DNA of 50,181 nt from Haloarcula mannanilytica (GTDB lineage: Archaea > Halobacteriota > Halobacteria > Halobacteriales > Haloarculaceae): positions 1-50,181 of the forward strand of contig NZ_BIXZ01000014.1 in NCBI RefSeq assembly GCF_005406125.1, in the 5' to 3' direction. The position numbers were made by a program, and so were the translations under genes. The notes under the pieces were generated by a model. That model was given only the letters and a program-made list of their open reading frames with translations, ran no database searches and was not told the origin of the DNA. Shown here in pieces: positions 17,351 to 26,167 of this stretch; the stretch's first letter is position 1, and each line of letters begins with the position of its first letter.

Positions 17351-19648
17351 TCAACGGATCGTATCAACCAGTAGCTTCTGCTCGACGCGTTTGACTTCCT
17401 GTTGGACATCCCGAACTGCATCGACGTTTGGCGACAACGATGTGATGCCGGCGTTGACGAGCGCCTGAACCATCGCCGGCTTCGAGGCCGCCTGCCCGCA
17501 GATACTCGTGTCCACGTCGTTGGCCCGGCAGGTCTCGATCACGTCGGTCATCAGTGTCCGGACCGCGGGGTGGAGCTCGTCGTAGCGGTCGGCGACGTTG
17601 CTGTTGTTCCGGTCGACCGCGAGTGTATACTGGGTGAGGTCATTCGTCCCGAAAGAGACGAAATCGACACCCGCATCGGCGATTTCTTCGATCGAGAGCG
17701 CGCTCGCCGGTGTCTCTATCATCACGCCCCAGCGGCGTTTGTCAGGGTCGATACCGACGTTCTGCATGTGTGACTTCGCCCGGAGCACGTCCTCCGCGTC
17801 GGTCACTAGCGGGAACATCAGCTCGACGTTGTCATAACCCATCTCGTGTAGTCGCCGGACTGCCTCCAACTGGAGCTCAAACGCCGCTGGCTTGTCAAGA
17901 CTCCGTCGGATGCCCCTGTAGCCCAGCATCGGGTTGTGCTCTGTCGGTTCGTCCTCGCCGCCGGCGAGTTGGCGGAACTCGTCGCTTGGCGCATCGAGCG
18001 TCCGCGCGCGGACGGGACGAGGGTAGAACTCCTCTGCGACCGTCCGAATACCGTCGATGATCTCCTGTCGGAACGCCCGGTCGCCGTGGTCCGCGATGTA
18101 CTTCTCGGGGGTCTTGCCCAGCGACAAAACCATGTGCTCGATGCGCAGTAGACCGACGCCGTCAGCCCCTGACGCCGCAGCACGCTCGGCGGCTTCTGGA
18201 ATAGAGACGTTGACTTTCACCTCCGTCGCCGTCATCGGCTTCGGAACGCGCCCCGTGTCGGATGCGGTCGTTTCCCCGGAGCTACCGGGATCGCCTGTCT
18301 CACCCGCCGGTGACTGTCCATTGCTCAGTTCCGCCTCCGTGGCCGCACCGTCCACGACAGTCCCCTTATCCCCGTCGACAGTCACGTACTGGTCATCGGC
18401 CAACGTCGCCGTCGCCGACTCCGTTCCAATGACGGCCGGGACGCCCAACTCGCGCGAGATGATAGCGGCGTGGCTCGTCATCCCGCCCTCGTCGGTGACG
18501 ATCGCCGACGCCCGCTTCATCGCCGGAACCATGTCTGGTGTCGTCATCTCGGCGACAATGATGTCACCGTCGGTTACCGCATCGAGGTGGTCGAGCTTAC
18601 CGACCGAGCGGACGCGTCCGGAGACGGTCCCCGGGCTCGCACCTAACCCGGAGACGAGGAGTTCACCGTCGCTGTCGCCATCTGTCGAGGCCGCGCCGTT
18701 CGTTGACTCGTCGATGGTCGTAATGGGACGGGACTGGAGCATGTACACGTCGCCATCAGCGATGGCCCATTCTACGTCCTGGGGGTCGCCGTAGTGGTCT
18801 TCGACCAGCCGACCGACCTTCCGGAGTTCGTCGAGTTCGTCCTCGTCGAGGACGCGCTCGTCTCGCTGCTCTGTCTCGACGGCCTTTTCGACGGTCTCAC
18901 CGGTCGCTGCGTCACGGACGCATTTGATCTTCTTCGTCGTGACGGTCACGTCCTCGATCTCGCCGCTTTCTTTGTCGATGATGTAGTTGTCGGGTGAGAC
19001 AGATCCGGAGACAACGGCTTCGCCGAGCCCCCACGCGCCCTCGACGACGATTTCGGAGTCCCCCGTCGAGGGGTGACTGGTGAACATAACACCGCTCTTG
19101 TCGGCGTCGACCATCCGCTGGACGACAACGGCGATGTCGACGTTCTCGTGATCGAACCCCTGTTCGTCGCGGTAGTAGATGGCCCGCTGTGTGAACAGTG
19201 AGCCCCAGCAGCGCTTGATCTGGTCAAGCAAGGCCTCGCGATCGACGTTGAGGAACGTCTCTTGCTGGCCGGCGAAGGAGGCGTCGGGGAGGTCCTCAGC
19301 CGTCGCCGACGACCGAACGGCCACGAACGGGTCGTCGCCGAAGTCGGCGTAGGCGTCGAGAATCGTCTCCCGGACCGAATCGGGCCATTCGGTGTTCATG
19401 ATGAGCTCGCGGGCATGCTGTTCGGCCGAAGCGAGTGCCGTCGAGTCCTCGCTGTCCACGTCGACGGCCTCGAACAGTTCCTTAGTGATGCCCGCCTCGT
19501 CGATGAAGGTGCGATATGTGTCAGCTGTGACGATGAATGCCGACGGTACGGGCAAGCCGGCACCGCGTAGTTCGCCGAGTGATGCCCCCTTCCCGCCGGC
19601 GGTATCGATGTCACTCCCGCTGACTGCGTTCAGCCAAGCTACTGGCAT
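17351..19648 (-). CDS. ppsA: Phosphoenolpyruvate synthase
   Basis: A 765-residue PEP synthase that converts pyruvate, ATP and water to PEP, AMP and phosphate for gluconeogenesis. The N-terminal ATP-grasp domain (GGKGASLGELRGAGLPVPSA; VAVRSSATAEDLPDASFAGQ) is followed by the phosphohistidine domain with His393 in GGMTSHAAIISRELG. The C-terminal TIM barrel has catalytic Cys717 in CGQAASKP and SFGTNDLTQYTLAVDR. A Gly/Ser/Thr-rich linker (SPAGETGDPGSSGETT) joins the middle and C-terminal domains, as often in haloarchaea. It would let a three-carbon product of the nearby catabolic cluster enter sugar synthesis, but no operon link is visible. Confidence 0.93.
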   Translation of the reverse strand: MPVAWLNAVSGSDIDTAGGKGASLGELRGAGLPVPSAFIVTADTYRTFIDEAGITKELFEAVDVDSEDSTALASAEQHARELIMNTEWPDSVRETILDAYADFGDDPFVAVRSSATAEDLPDASFAGQQETFLNVDREALLDQIKRCWGSLFTQRAIYYRDEQGFDHENVDIAVVVQRMVDADKSGVMFTSHPSTGDSEIVVEGAWGLGEAVVSGSVSPDNYIIDKESGEIEDVTVTTKKIKCVRDAATGETVEKAVETEQRDERVLDEDELDELRKVGRLVEDHYGDPQDVEWAIADGDVYMLQSRPITTIDESTNGAASTDGDSDGELLVSGLGASPGTVSGRVRSVGKLDHLDAVTDGDIIVAEMTTPDMVPAMKRASAIVTDEGGMTSHAAIISRELGVPAVIGTESATATLADDQYVTVDGDKGTVVDGAATEAELSNGQSPAGETGDPGSSGETTASDTGRVPKPMTATEVKVNVSIPEAAERAAASGADGVGLLRIEHMVLSLGKTPEKYIADHGDRAFRQEIIDGIRTVAEEFYPRPVRARTLDAPSDEFRQLAGGEDEPTEHNPMLGYRGIRRSLDKPAAFELQLEAVRRLHEMGYDNVELMFPLVTDAEDVLRAKSHMQNVGIDPDKRRWGVMIETPASALSIEEIADAGVDFVSFGTNDLTQYTLAVDRNNSNVADRYDELHPAVRTLMTDVIETCRANDVDTSICGQAASKPAMVQALVNAGITSLSPNVDAVRDVQQEVKRVEQKLLVDTIR

Positions 19649-19740
19649 TGTTCAATAACACTAAACGGAATACCATGAATGTATGGGTTCAATTGTCCTA
19701 CGCCACACTACAAATGTCCGACAGCCATTCAAGAACCGAC

Positions 19741-20904
19741 CTACATATCGGGCCAAGCCTTAGCGGCCCGACCGATACCGGTTATATCGTTGATCCAGCG
19801 TGCGGCGATGGCTTTCTTGAGAAGTTTCGCCGTCGTACCGCCGAACGTCGCAATCGGGACGTTCATCACGTCGTGGGCGACGGCTTTCTCGCCGACTGAG
19901 ACGACTGTTCCCTTATCCTCATGAGTCCAGGTCTTCAGCGGCTGGCCACGCACAGCACGGGCAAGGTTCTCACCGGCAACCTCCGCGGCCTGCCAGGCGG
20001 CCTGAGCCGTCGGCGGTGCGGGCTGGTCGCCCGGTTGGTCGATCAGCGCCGAGTCACCGATGGTGAACACGCGCTCGTCGTCGGTCTGGAAGTTCCCTTC
20101 CGCGTGGACTCGGTGATTGCGTTCGTCTTTCTCTAGATCTACATCTGCCACGCAATCACGGCCGGTGATACCGCCTGTCCAGACCAGCACGTCGTAGTTA
20201 AGTTCGTCTTCGTCGCCAATGTAGACGGTTTCCTCGTCAACCTCACCGATGAATTCTCCGCATTTGATGTTCACGTCGCGCTCTTCGAGGCGCTTGCGCA
20301 GGGCACCCTGGAGTTCGGGGTCGCTGTTGGGAAGCACCTGATCCAGTCCTTCCACAAGATGAATGTCGATAGATGCGTTGTGGTCCTCGCGGAACTCGGC
20401 AATCTCTCCAGCAGTCTGGATGCCCGAGAGCCCCGCACCGCCGATAACGACCTGTGCATGGTCGTTCGTCGACGCCTCTTGAGCAGCATTCTGTATCGCG
20501 TCGTGAATCTCCAGCGCGTCGTCGAGGCTTTTCAATGTCAGGGCGTGTTCTTCGAGGCCGTCGATACCGAAGAAAGCGGTCTGGGAACCAAGTCCAACGA
20601 GAAGATAGTCATACTCGATAGGGTCGGAATCGGTGAGGACGACCCTCTGTTCTTCTGTGTCGATATCCACGACCTCGTCCTGGACAAACGAGGTCGATGG
20701 CTGTTTGATCTCGTGTACCGGAATAGCGATTTTCTCCTGAACGCTGGGGTCCCGAATGCACCGATGGGACTCGTGTAACACAAGGTGATAGTCCGTGTCC
20801 GAAACCCACGTCACGTCCGCTTCGCCGTTCAGTTCGTTTTCCAGGCTTTTGATCGTGCCTGCACCTGCATACCCTGCTCCGAGTACTACCACACGCTCTG
20901 TCAT
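19741..20904 (-). CDS. NAD(P)/FAD-dependent oxidoreductase, type II NADH dehydrogenase-like
   Basis: A 387-residue pyridine nucleotide-disulfide oxidoreductase-fold flavoprotein of the Ndh/sulfide:quinone reductase group. FAD-binding GAGYAG is at 9-14, the second dinucleotide site VVIGGAGLSGIQTAGEIAEF near 155-175, and the FAD C-motif FTIGDSALIDQPGDQPAPPT follows. It lacks an obvious redox-active CxxC pair and ends with AARWINDITGIGRAAKAWPD. It likely passes electrons from NADH to quinone at the membrane surface. It is divergent from a UspA gene. Confidence 0.8.
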   Translation of the reverse strand: MTERVVVLGAGYAGAGTIKSLENELNGEADVTWVSDTDYHLVLHESHRCIRDPSVQEKIAIPVHEIKQPSTSFVQDEVVDIDTEEQRVVLTDSDPIEYDYLLVGLGSQTAFFGIDGLEEHALTLKSLDDALEIHDAIQNAAQEASTNDHAQVVIGGAGLSGIQTAGEIAEFREDHNASIDIHLVEGLDQVLPNSDPELQGALRKRLEERDVNIKCGEFIGEVDEETVYIGDEDELNYDVLVWTGGITGRDCVADVDLEKDERNHRVHAEGNFQTDDERVFTIGDSALIDQPGDQPAPPTAQAAWQAAEVAGENLARAVRGQPLKTWTHEDKGTVVSVGEKAVAHDVMNVPIATFGGTTAKLLKKAIAARWINDITGIGRAAKAWPDM

Positions 20905-21158
20905 ATGACCATCTGTGACACCAACCGATACAAAGCCTTTGGAATTAAGACGCAGTATCGGGACGACATTCCGGCATCGTCGTCGGCTCGGGACCGCCTA
21001 CCGTGTCACTCGGACGGGAGGAATTCAGATACCCTTCTGCGAAGGCCAGAACTCAAAAAAAGCAACCCGGAAGCAATCATCAGGTGCACTATCCACAGAC
21101 GTTGTGAACGCTACAGGAGGCACAACAGTTAATGGAGTCGTGATCGAATAATTGAATC

Positions 21159-21617
21159 ATGTCAGAGACCATCGAAAATGTCATGCTCGCAATCGGGCCG
21201 AACGACCGCGACCACGTCGAGCGGTTACTCGAAAGCGTGATTGCAGTCGCCGGGCCGACTGACGCTACGGTGTACTTAGTACACGTCTTCACGAATGACG
21301 AGTACGATCAGCGCATGGATGATCTCGATCTGGACCCGACCTCAGGGGCGCTCCAACCGGATGAAATGGCGTCGCGACACGAAGGTGTCAGGACGCCGGC
21401 GGGTCGCCTCGAAGAACTAGGCATCGAATACGAGATTCGGGGGATCGTCGGTAATCCCGAGACTGAGGTCGTCCGTCTCGTGGACGAACTGGACATCGAT
21501 CAGTTGTTCATCGGCGGCGCTGGGCGTTCGCCGGCCGGGAAGGCGATATTCGGTGACCACGCACAGCAGATCCTCTTGAATGCAGATTGTCCGGTAACCT
21601 ACGTCCAGCGCGAGTGA
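21159..21617 (+). CDS. Universal stress protein (UspA family)
   Basis: A 152-residue UspA-domain protein. The N-terminus IENVMLAIGPNDRDHVERLL and the C-terminal nucleotide-binding-like GGAGRSPAGKAIFGDHAQQI with NADCPVTYVQRE are typical. It is divergent from the NADH dehydrogenase-like gene. It differs strongly from the AT-rich UspA at 7779-8225 and has the normal GC-rich codon use of the region. Confidence 0.87.
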   Translation: MSETIENVMLAIGPNDRDHVERLLESVIAVAGPTDATVYLVHVFTNDEYDQRMDDLDLDPTSGALQPDEMASRHEGVRTPAGRLEELGIEYEIRGIVGNPETEVVRLVDELDIDQLFIGGAGRSPAGKAIFGDHAQQILLNADCPVTYVQRE

Positions 21618-22084
21618 AACTGCCTGGAACATCCTTTTTCTAACTGTGTCGGCGACCGTTAATCGAAGCTGTCTGTGACTCACTGGAAACGGTTCCGTCC
21701 GGTTCGGTCGCCGATCCGTTCGGAGCATTCAAACACCGGTGATGCCGCTGGACGGTGATACAGAATAGCGTTGCTTCCGGGGGGAAGGTGCTAACCAACC
21801 GGGCAACAACTGTCATTAGGCATTTTCAATAACAGACGTACACATGTTATCCATGGATCGCAGACCGTTCGGCCAATCCGAACGTAGTGCAGGCCCCATA
21901 CGGGAAAGGTTCCAGAAGCGCCTGGTTCATCGCTTCACCTAGTGTGAGTGTCCGATTCAGCCGAATTGCGTTCGTCCCATACGAACGGTATGTGCGACTA
22001 TCTAACGTACTGTGTCAGTCAGCAGGTGAGCTCGAAACAATTGGCGTCATTGTTGAGCATGGTGAGCGTCAACGGGTTCCCCAA
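21618..22084. other. Gap before the catabolic cluster
   Basis: No gene recognised over about 470 bases. Short open frames here lack start context and family resemblance. The right end holds the promoter of the first isomerase gene. Confidence 0.4.
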
Positions 22085-22092
22085 TTTATATA
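22085..22092 (+). promoter_or_regulatory. TATA box of the first IolE-like gene
   Basis: TTTATATA lies 25-32 bases before the ATG at 22117. That is the haloarchaeal spacing for a leaderless transcript and supports this start over one 12 bases upstream. Confidence 0.6.
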
Positions 22093-22116
22093 TCGACTTG
22101 GGATGTGGTGTGTTGT

Positions 22117-22935
22117 ATGGGAGTCGGATTCACGACTATCATGTACGGCGAGGAATCGCTGCTTGACGGACTCGCGGACATCGGCGCCTGTCGATACGAC
22201 GGTGTCGAGACGAGCCTGGGAGAAATCGAGACGGTGGGCGCGGACGCGTTCGCCGAGCAACTGGATGCCTACGACCTCGATCTCTACTGCACGATGGGCG
22301 AGTGGCTGGAGACACAGGGCGCGGCCGACCGCATCGCCGCCGGCGCGGAGACGGCGGCCGACCTCGGCGCCCCATACCTTGGCATCCTGCCGCCCCATCG
22401 CGGGACGACCAACGACGACGACTTCGAGCGATGGCTCGGAGAGGTCTGTGACGCCGCGGCCGACGCCGGTGTTACGCCTGTCCTCCACCATCACGGCGGA
22501 ACCAAGGTAGAACAGCTCGACGAGATCGAGGAGTGGCTCGACCGTGGGCCGGACAATCTCGGTCTTCTCTGGGACTCGGCACATCACTACCCCTATGACC
22601 CAGAGAGCGCCGATGGCGATGTCTCGAACGGAATCCGGCGGTTCGCCGACGATATCGAGTACGTTCACCTGAAGGACGTGGCACCGGGCGCGAACTTCGA
22701 CGACCTCGTCGACGCGATCTCTGCTGGAGAGTTCAAACTCGATACGGTCTTCCTGTACTACGACGCCTTCACGGATCTCGGCGAGGGCGTAATCGATTTT
22801 GGTGCTGTCCACGAGGCGCTCGACGAAATCGGGTACGACGGTCACATAACCATCGAGGTCGAGAACCAGAACAAGCCCCCGGCCATCCACGCCAAGGAGA
22901 ACCTGGACTACTGGTGGGCGATCACCGGGCAGTAA
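22117..22935 (+). CDS. Sugar phosphate isomerase/epimerase family (IolE-like), paralogue 1
   Basis: A 272-residue TIM-barrel protein of the xylose isomerase-like (AP endonuclease 2) family, which includes inosose dehydratase (IolE) and sugar epimerases. Motifs: MGVGFTTIMYGEESL start, LGILPPHRG, GVTPVLHHHGGTKVEQLDEI, LGLLWDSAHHYPY, YVHLKDV, FTDLGEGVIDF and HITIEVENQNKPP. The D/H/E residues in WDSAHH, HLKD and EVENQ fit the metal site. Two close paralogues lie at 23053 and 31515. It is inferred to dehydrate or epimerise a keto-cyclitol or keto-sugar. Confidence 0.82.
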   Translation: MGVGFTTIMYGEESLLDGLADIGACRYDGVETSLGEIETVGADAFAEQLDAYDLDLYCTMGEWLETQGAADRIAAGAETAADLGAPYLGILPPHRGTTNDDDFERWLGEVCDAAADAGVTPVLHHHGGTKVEQLDEIEEWLDRGPDNLGLLWDSAHHYPYDPESADGDVSNGIRRFADDIEYVHLKDVAPGANFDDLVDAISAGEFKLDTVFLYYDAFTDLGEGVIDFGAVHEALDEIGYDGHITIEVENQNKPPAIHAKENLDYWWAITGQ

Positions 22936-22996
22936 GTACCTCGTCTGTCGCTTGTCGGGCACGTTCCAATCCGTTGCTCGATCTGACCGCCGACCG

Positions 22997-23026
22997 ACGA
23001 ATCGATTCGTGTACAAAACGTTTTGT
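22997..23026. promoter_or_regulatory. Two adjacent 14-base perfect palindromes
   Basis: ACGAATCGATTCGT (22997-23010) and ACAAAACGTTTTGT (23013-23026) are both perfect palindromes, separated by 2 bases. They end 26 bases before the ATG of IolE-like paralogue 2, over the expected TATA/BRE position. They are a likely operator, but I see no repeat of either at other promoters of the cluster. Confidence 0.55.
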
Positions 23027-23052
23027 CCCTGGCTTGTGTGAGGTAGATCTGT

Positions 23053-23856
23053 ATGGGAACCGGATACGCGACCATCATGTACGACTCGGAGGCGGTCGTC
23101 TCCGAGGGCATCGGCGACTTCGCTGCCTGTCGCTACGACGGCGTCGAAATCGGTCTCGGCAAAGCCGAAGCTGTGGGCGAGGCGAAGCTGAGTGAACTGC
23201 TCGAAGAATACGACCTCGACCTGTACTGCGTCATGGCGGGTTGGCTCAACACCGAGGAGGACCTGCAGGCGGCCGTCGACGGCGCTGCATTGGCCGGTTC
23301 GTTGGGTGCTGACTTCCTCGGTATCCTCCCGCCGCCACGCGGCGTCGTCGACGACGAAACCTTCGCCGACTGGCTTGACCGGATTGGGGCTGCCGCAGCC
23401 GAGGCCGGCGTGACACCCATCGTGCACCATCACTTCGGCGCACACGTCGAACAGCCCGAGGAGATCCGCCGCTGGCTCGATGAGGGACCGGACAACCTCG
23501 AACTCCTGTTCGATACCGCCCACTACTACGCTTACGGCGACATCACCGAGGGCATCGAACGGTTCGCCGACGACATCGCCTACGTCCATCTCAAGGACAT
23601 CGACCCGCCCGCGGAGTTCCAGACGCATGTCGAGAACCTCACCGCTGGCAAGAAGGACTACGACAGCATCGTGAACTACATCTGGGCCTTCACGGATCTC
23701 GGCAAGGGCGTCATCGACTTCGGCGAGGTCTCAGCGACCCTCGACGCGGTCGGTTACGAGGGCCACCAGACCATCGAAATAGAGAATCAGAAGGACCACC
23801 CGCTGGTTCACGCGAAAGAGAACATCGACCACCTCCGGTCGGTCACCGAGCGCTGA
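23053..23856 (+). CDS. Sugar phosphate isomerase/epimerase family (IolE-like), paralogue 2
   Basis: A 267-residue TIM-barrel protein, same family as paralogues 1 and 3. It opens MGTGYATIMYDSEAVVSEGI and has FLGILPPPRGVVDDE, VTPIVHHHFGAHVEQPEEIR, LELLFDTAHYYAYGD, AYVHLKDIDPP, FTDLGKGVIDFGEV and HQTIEIENQKDHP. It is separated from paralogue 1 by 117 bases with its own palindromic control region, so it may be separately regulated. It converges on the IolG-like gene at 23898. Exact reaction unknown. Confidence 0.82.
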   Translation: MGTGYATIMYDSEAVVSEGIGDFAACRYDGVEIGLGKAEAVGEAKLSELLEEYDLDLYCVMAGWLNTEEDLQAAVDGAALAGSLGADFLGILPPPRGVVDDETFADWLDRIGAAAAEAGVTPIVHHHFGAHVEQPEEIRRWLDEGPDNLELLFDTAHYYAYGDITEGIERFADDIAYVHLKDIDPPAEFQTHVENLTAGKKDYDSIVNYIWAFTDLGKGVIDFGEVSATLDAVGYEGHQTIEIENQKDHPLVHAKENIDHLRSVTER

Positions 23857-23897
23857 GCGGCCGGTTCGACTGTTCTTTAGGGTCACGGCTCAGAGCG

Positions 23898-24986
23898 TTA
23901 CGTCCGGGCGTCGCCGACGAGATCGTGACCCTCGAACTCCCGGAACAGGTCGGCGATGAGTTCCACGTCGTGTTGTGCGTCGGTCGGCGTAGTCCGCGGT
24001 GTCGCGTCGCCCTCGACACAGCGCACGAAGTGTTCAAGCTCCCGCTTGAATGCCTCGTCATACGACGGCGTGTGGATCGTCTCTTCCATTTCCGCTGTGC
24101 CCTTCTTGACGCGTACGTCCGACGGCGTGTTCTTGATGAACGCGTTAGAAAAGCCAATGGAGACCGAACGGTCCGGCGCGTCCACCTGGATGCGCTCGTC
24201 GTACCACAGCCGGTCAGTCGCGCCGGATTCGAGCATACACCGGAGGTCGCCCTCGTAGCGGAGCTGTGCGGTCAGGTACTTCCAGTCGTTGAACACGTCG
24301 ACGTGATCAATGTCGGTGACGGAACCGAGCACGCCGCGCAGCGCGTTGATGTCGTGACAGATGCTCTCCAGATGGTAGCCGTAGGCGCGGCCAAGCGTCT
24401 CGTCATCGGTACCGATGGCCTCGGCGCACTGTTGCTGCCGGGCGGCCATGCTCTCTTCGATGAACTCGTCGTCTAGGTAGGCCTGGATGAGGTCGTATGT
24501 GTCCTCAAGAACTGCTCCCACATCCGGTGGGATGACGACGCTAGTCGCGAGGTCAATTGTATCGATGTCGTCGACCAGTTCCGCGAAGCGCTGGTAGCCC
24601 GGGTCGTAGCGCTTCATGTAGCCGACCATGCACTCCGCATCGGTGTTCTCGGCCGTCTCGACGACGCGCTCGGCGTCTTCGGGCGTAACCGCGATGGGCT
24701 TCTCGACGAACGTGTGCAGCCCCGCTTCAAGCGCGGCGATGGCGAGGTCGGCGTGAGTCTGCATTGGTGTAGCGATGACGACCCCGTCGAGGTTCTCCTG
24801 TTGCTCGTTGATGAGTTCTTCGCTGTCCTGGTAGCGGTTGGGGACGTTGTACCGCTCGGCCAATGTCTCCGAGGTGTTCGCGCCCGGATCGGCCAGCGCC
24901 TCAATTTCGACTTCGGGGATCTCCGCGAGATACGGGAGATGCATTATCTGGGCAATGCTACCTGCTCCGATCATTCCGACTTTCAT
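23898..24986 (-). CDS. Gfo/Idh/MocA family dehydrogenase (IolG-like) 1
   Basis: A 362-residue NAD(P)-dependent dehydrogenase. The Rossmann motif is MKVGMIGAGSIAQIMHLPYL, the family EKP motif is HTFVEKPIAVTPEDA, and a C-terminal GFO_IDH_MocA domain follows (YGYHLESICHDINALRG). I start at the ATG of MKVGMIG (24984-24986), not 24 bases upstream. It stands before the CUT2-type ABC genes on the same strand and beside IolE-like genes, so an inositol or sugar 2-dehydrogenase role is reasonable but unproven. Confidence 0.85.
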   Translation of the reverse strand: MKVGMIGAGSIAQIMHLPYLAEIPEVEIEALADPGANTSETLAERYNVPNRYQDSEELINEQQENLDGVVIATPMQTHADLAIAALEAGLHTFVEKPIAVTPEDAERVVETAENTDAECMVGYMKRYDPGYQRFAELVDDIDTIDLATSVVIPPDVGAVLEDTYDLIQAYLDDEFIEESMAARQQQCAEAIGTDDETLGRAYGYHLESICHDINALRGVLGSVTDIDHVDVFNDWKYLTAQLRYEGDLRCMLESGATDRLWYDERIQVDAPDRSVSIGFSNAFIKNTPSDVRVKKGTAEMEETIHTPSYDEAFKRELEHFVRCVEGDATPRTTPTDAQHDVELIADLFREFEGHDLVGDART

Positions 24987-25118
24987 GACGAAAGAAAATG
25001 CGGGTGACATTCACAAATAGGTTTCCCTCGACAGGCGAATTTGCAGCGGTCCGGATGCCGAGCGGGCCGCTAACATAGACAGCGAGTCAGAGAACGAGGT
25101 AGGGCAGACGACAGAACG

Positions 25119-25952
25119 CTACTGGATCGCGCCGGTCATCCGACCGACGAGATCCTCGCGGTCGATGGTGCCGTCGTTGTCAAGTTCCGCGACGAGGTTC
25201 CCCGAGCGAAGCACGGCCACGCGGTCGGCCACGTCGAAGACTTCCTGGAGGTTGTGCGTGATGAAGATGACCGTCTTTCCGGAGGCCTGCAGCTCCTCGA
25301 TCAGATCGAGAATCTTCTGTGACCCCTCGACGGACACCTCAGCGGTCGGCTCGTCGAGGATGACGATTCGGGGGTCGGAGATGAGCGCGCGGGCCACCGC
25401 TACGGCCTGCTGTTGCCCGCCGGAGAGCTCCTCGGTGATCGCCCTCGGGTCGATCTCAAAGCCAATCTCATCAAGGGCCTCGATGGATCGCTGTTCCATG
25501 TACTCACGGTCAATCCGACGGAACAGTTTCCCAGAGATGCCGTCTTTCAGCGGCTCGCGACCCATGAACACGTTCGAGGCCACGTCATGTTGCATCGAGA
25601 GGGACATGTCCTGGAACACCGTCTCGATGCCAGCCCGTTTGGCCATCGACGGGGATTCGAGGACGATGTGTTCCATCTCGTCCGTCTCTTCGTCGCGCAT
25701 GTAGAACTGGCCGGACGTGGCGGGGATGACGCCCGAGAGGAGCTTGATAAACGTCGACTTTCCGGCCCCGTTGTCGCCGACGATGGACAACACTTCGTTT
25801 TCCTTGATCGAGAGCGAGACATCTTCGAGGGCGACGACTCCGCCGTAGTGCTTTGAGACGTTCTCGACGGAGAGGATGGTGTCGTCGTCAGTCTTCGAAG
25901 CGGTGGCGGTGCTCACGTCAGTGCTTACCGTAGATTCGTCTGCCTTTGACAT
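25119..25952 (-). CDS. CUT2-type sugar ABC transporter ATP-binding protein
   Basis: A 277-residue ABC ATPase with a single nucleotide-binding domain, like FrcA and unlike the tandem RbsA. Walker A GDNGAGKST, signature LSGGQQQAVAVARAL, Walker B IVILDEPTAEVSVEG and the H-loop VIFITHNLQEV are present; ETVFQDMSLSMQHDVASNVF is typical of the group. A TATA box 23-30 bases upstream fixes the start at 25952 (MSKADEST), giving a leaderless mRNA. It works with the permease at 26168 and binding protein at 27956, each with its own promoter. Confidence 0.9.
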   Translation of the reverse strand: MSKADESTVSTDVSTATASKTDDDTILSVENVSKHYGGVVALEDVSLSIKENEVLSIVGDNGAGKSTFIKLLSGVIPATSGQFYMRDEETDEMEHIVLESPSMAKRAGIETVFQDMSLSMQHDVASNVFMGREPLKDGISGKLFRRIDREYMEQRSIEALDEIGFEIDPRAITEELSGGQQQAVAVARALISDPRIVILDEPTAEVSVEGSQKILDLIEELQASGKTVIFITHNLQEVFDVADRVAVLRSGNLVAELDNDGTIDREDLVGRMTGAIQ

Positions 25953-25969
25953 GGTAGAGTTCTCGCCAT

Positions 25970-25990
25970 CCACCAATATAAATGTGGTGG
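25970..25990 (-). promoter_or_regulatory. TATA box enclosed by an inverted repeat (ABC ATPase promoter)
   Basis: CCACCA (25970-25975) and TGGTGG (25985-25990) form a perfect inverted repeat around the minus-strand TATA element TTTATATT (25975-25982), 23-30 bases from the start codon. A protein bound here would block TBP. Confidence 0.5.
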
Positions 25991-26167
25991 GTTACGACAC
26001 CGATGTTAAGCCGCCCTACCGGTAGTTCTCGGCAGCCAGGACTCGCGAGTGTCGCAGAGGACGAACCGAAAACGAACGACCAGATCGAGGATCATATGGA
26101 CTTCCGTTCTTCGGGAGCGACCGAGGACAGAGTCAACGGACGGCGAAACCAAAGATAACCGTTTGAA

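Noticed and set aside
22069-23628. 519-codon open frame on the minus strand
   Set aside because: It is antisense to both IolE-like paralogues 1 and 2. Those have clear family motifs, and paralogue 1 has a TATA box.
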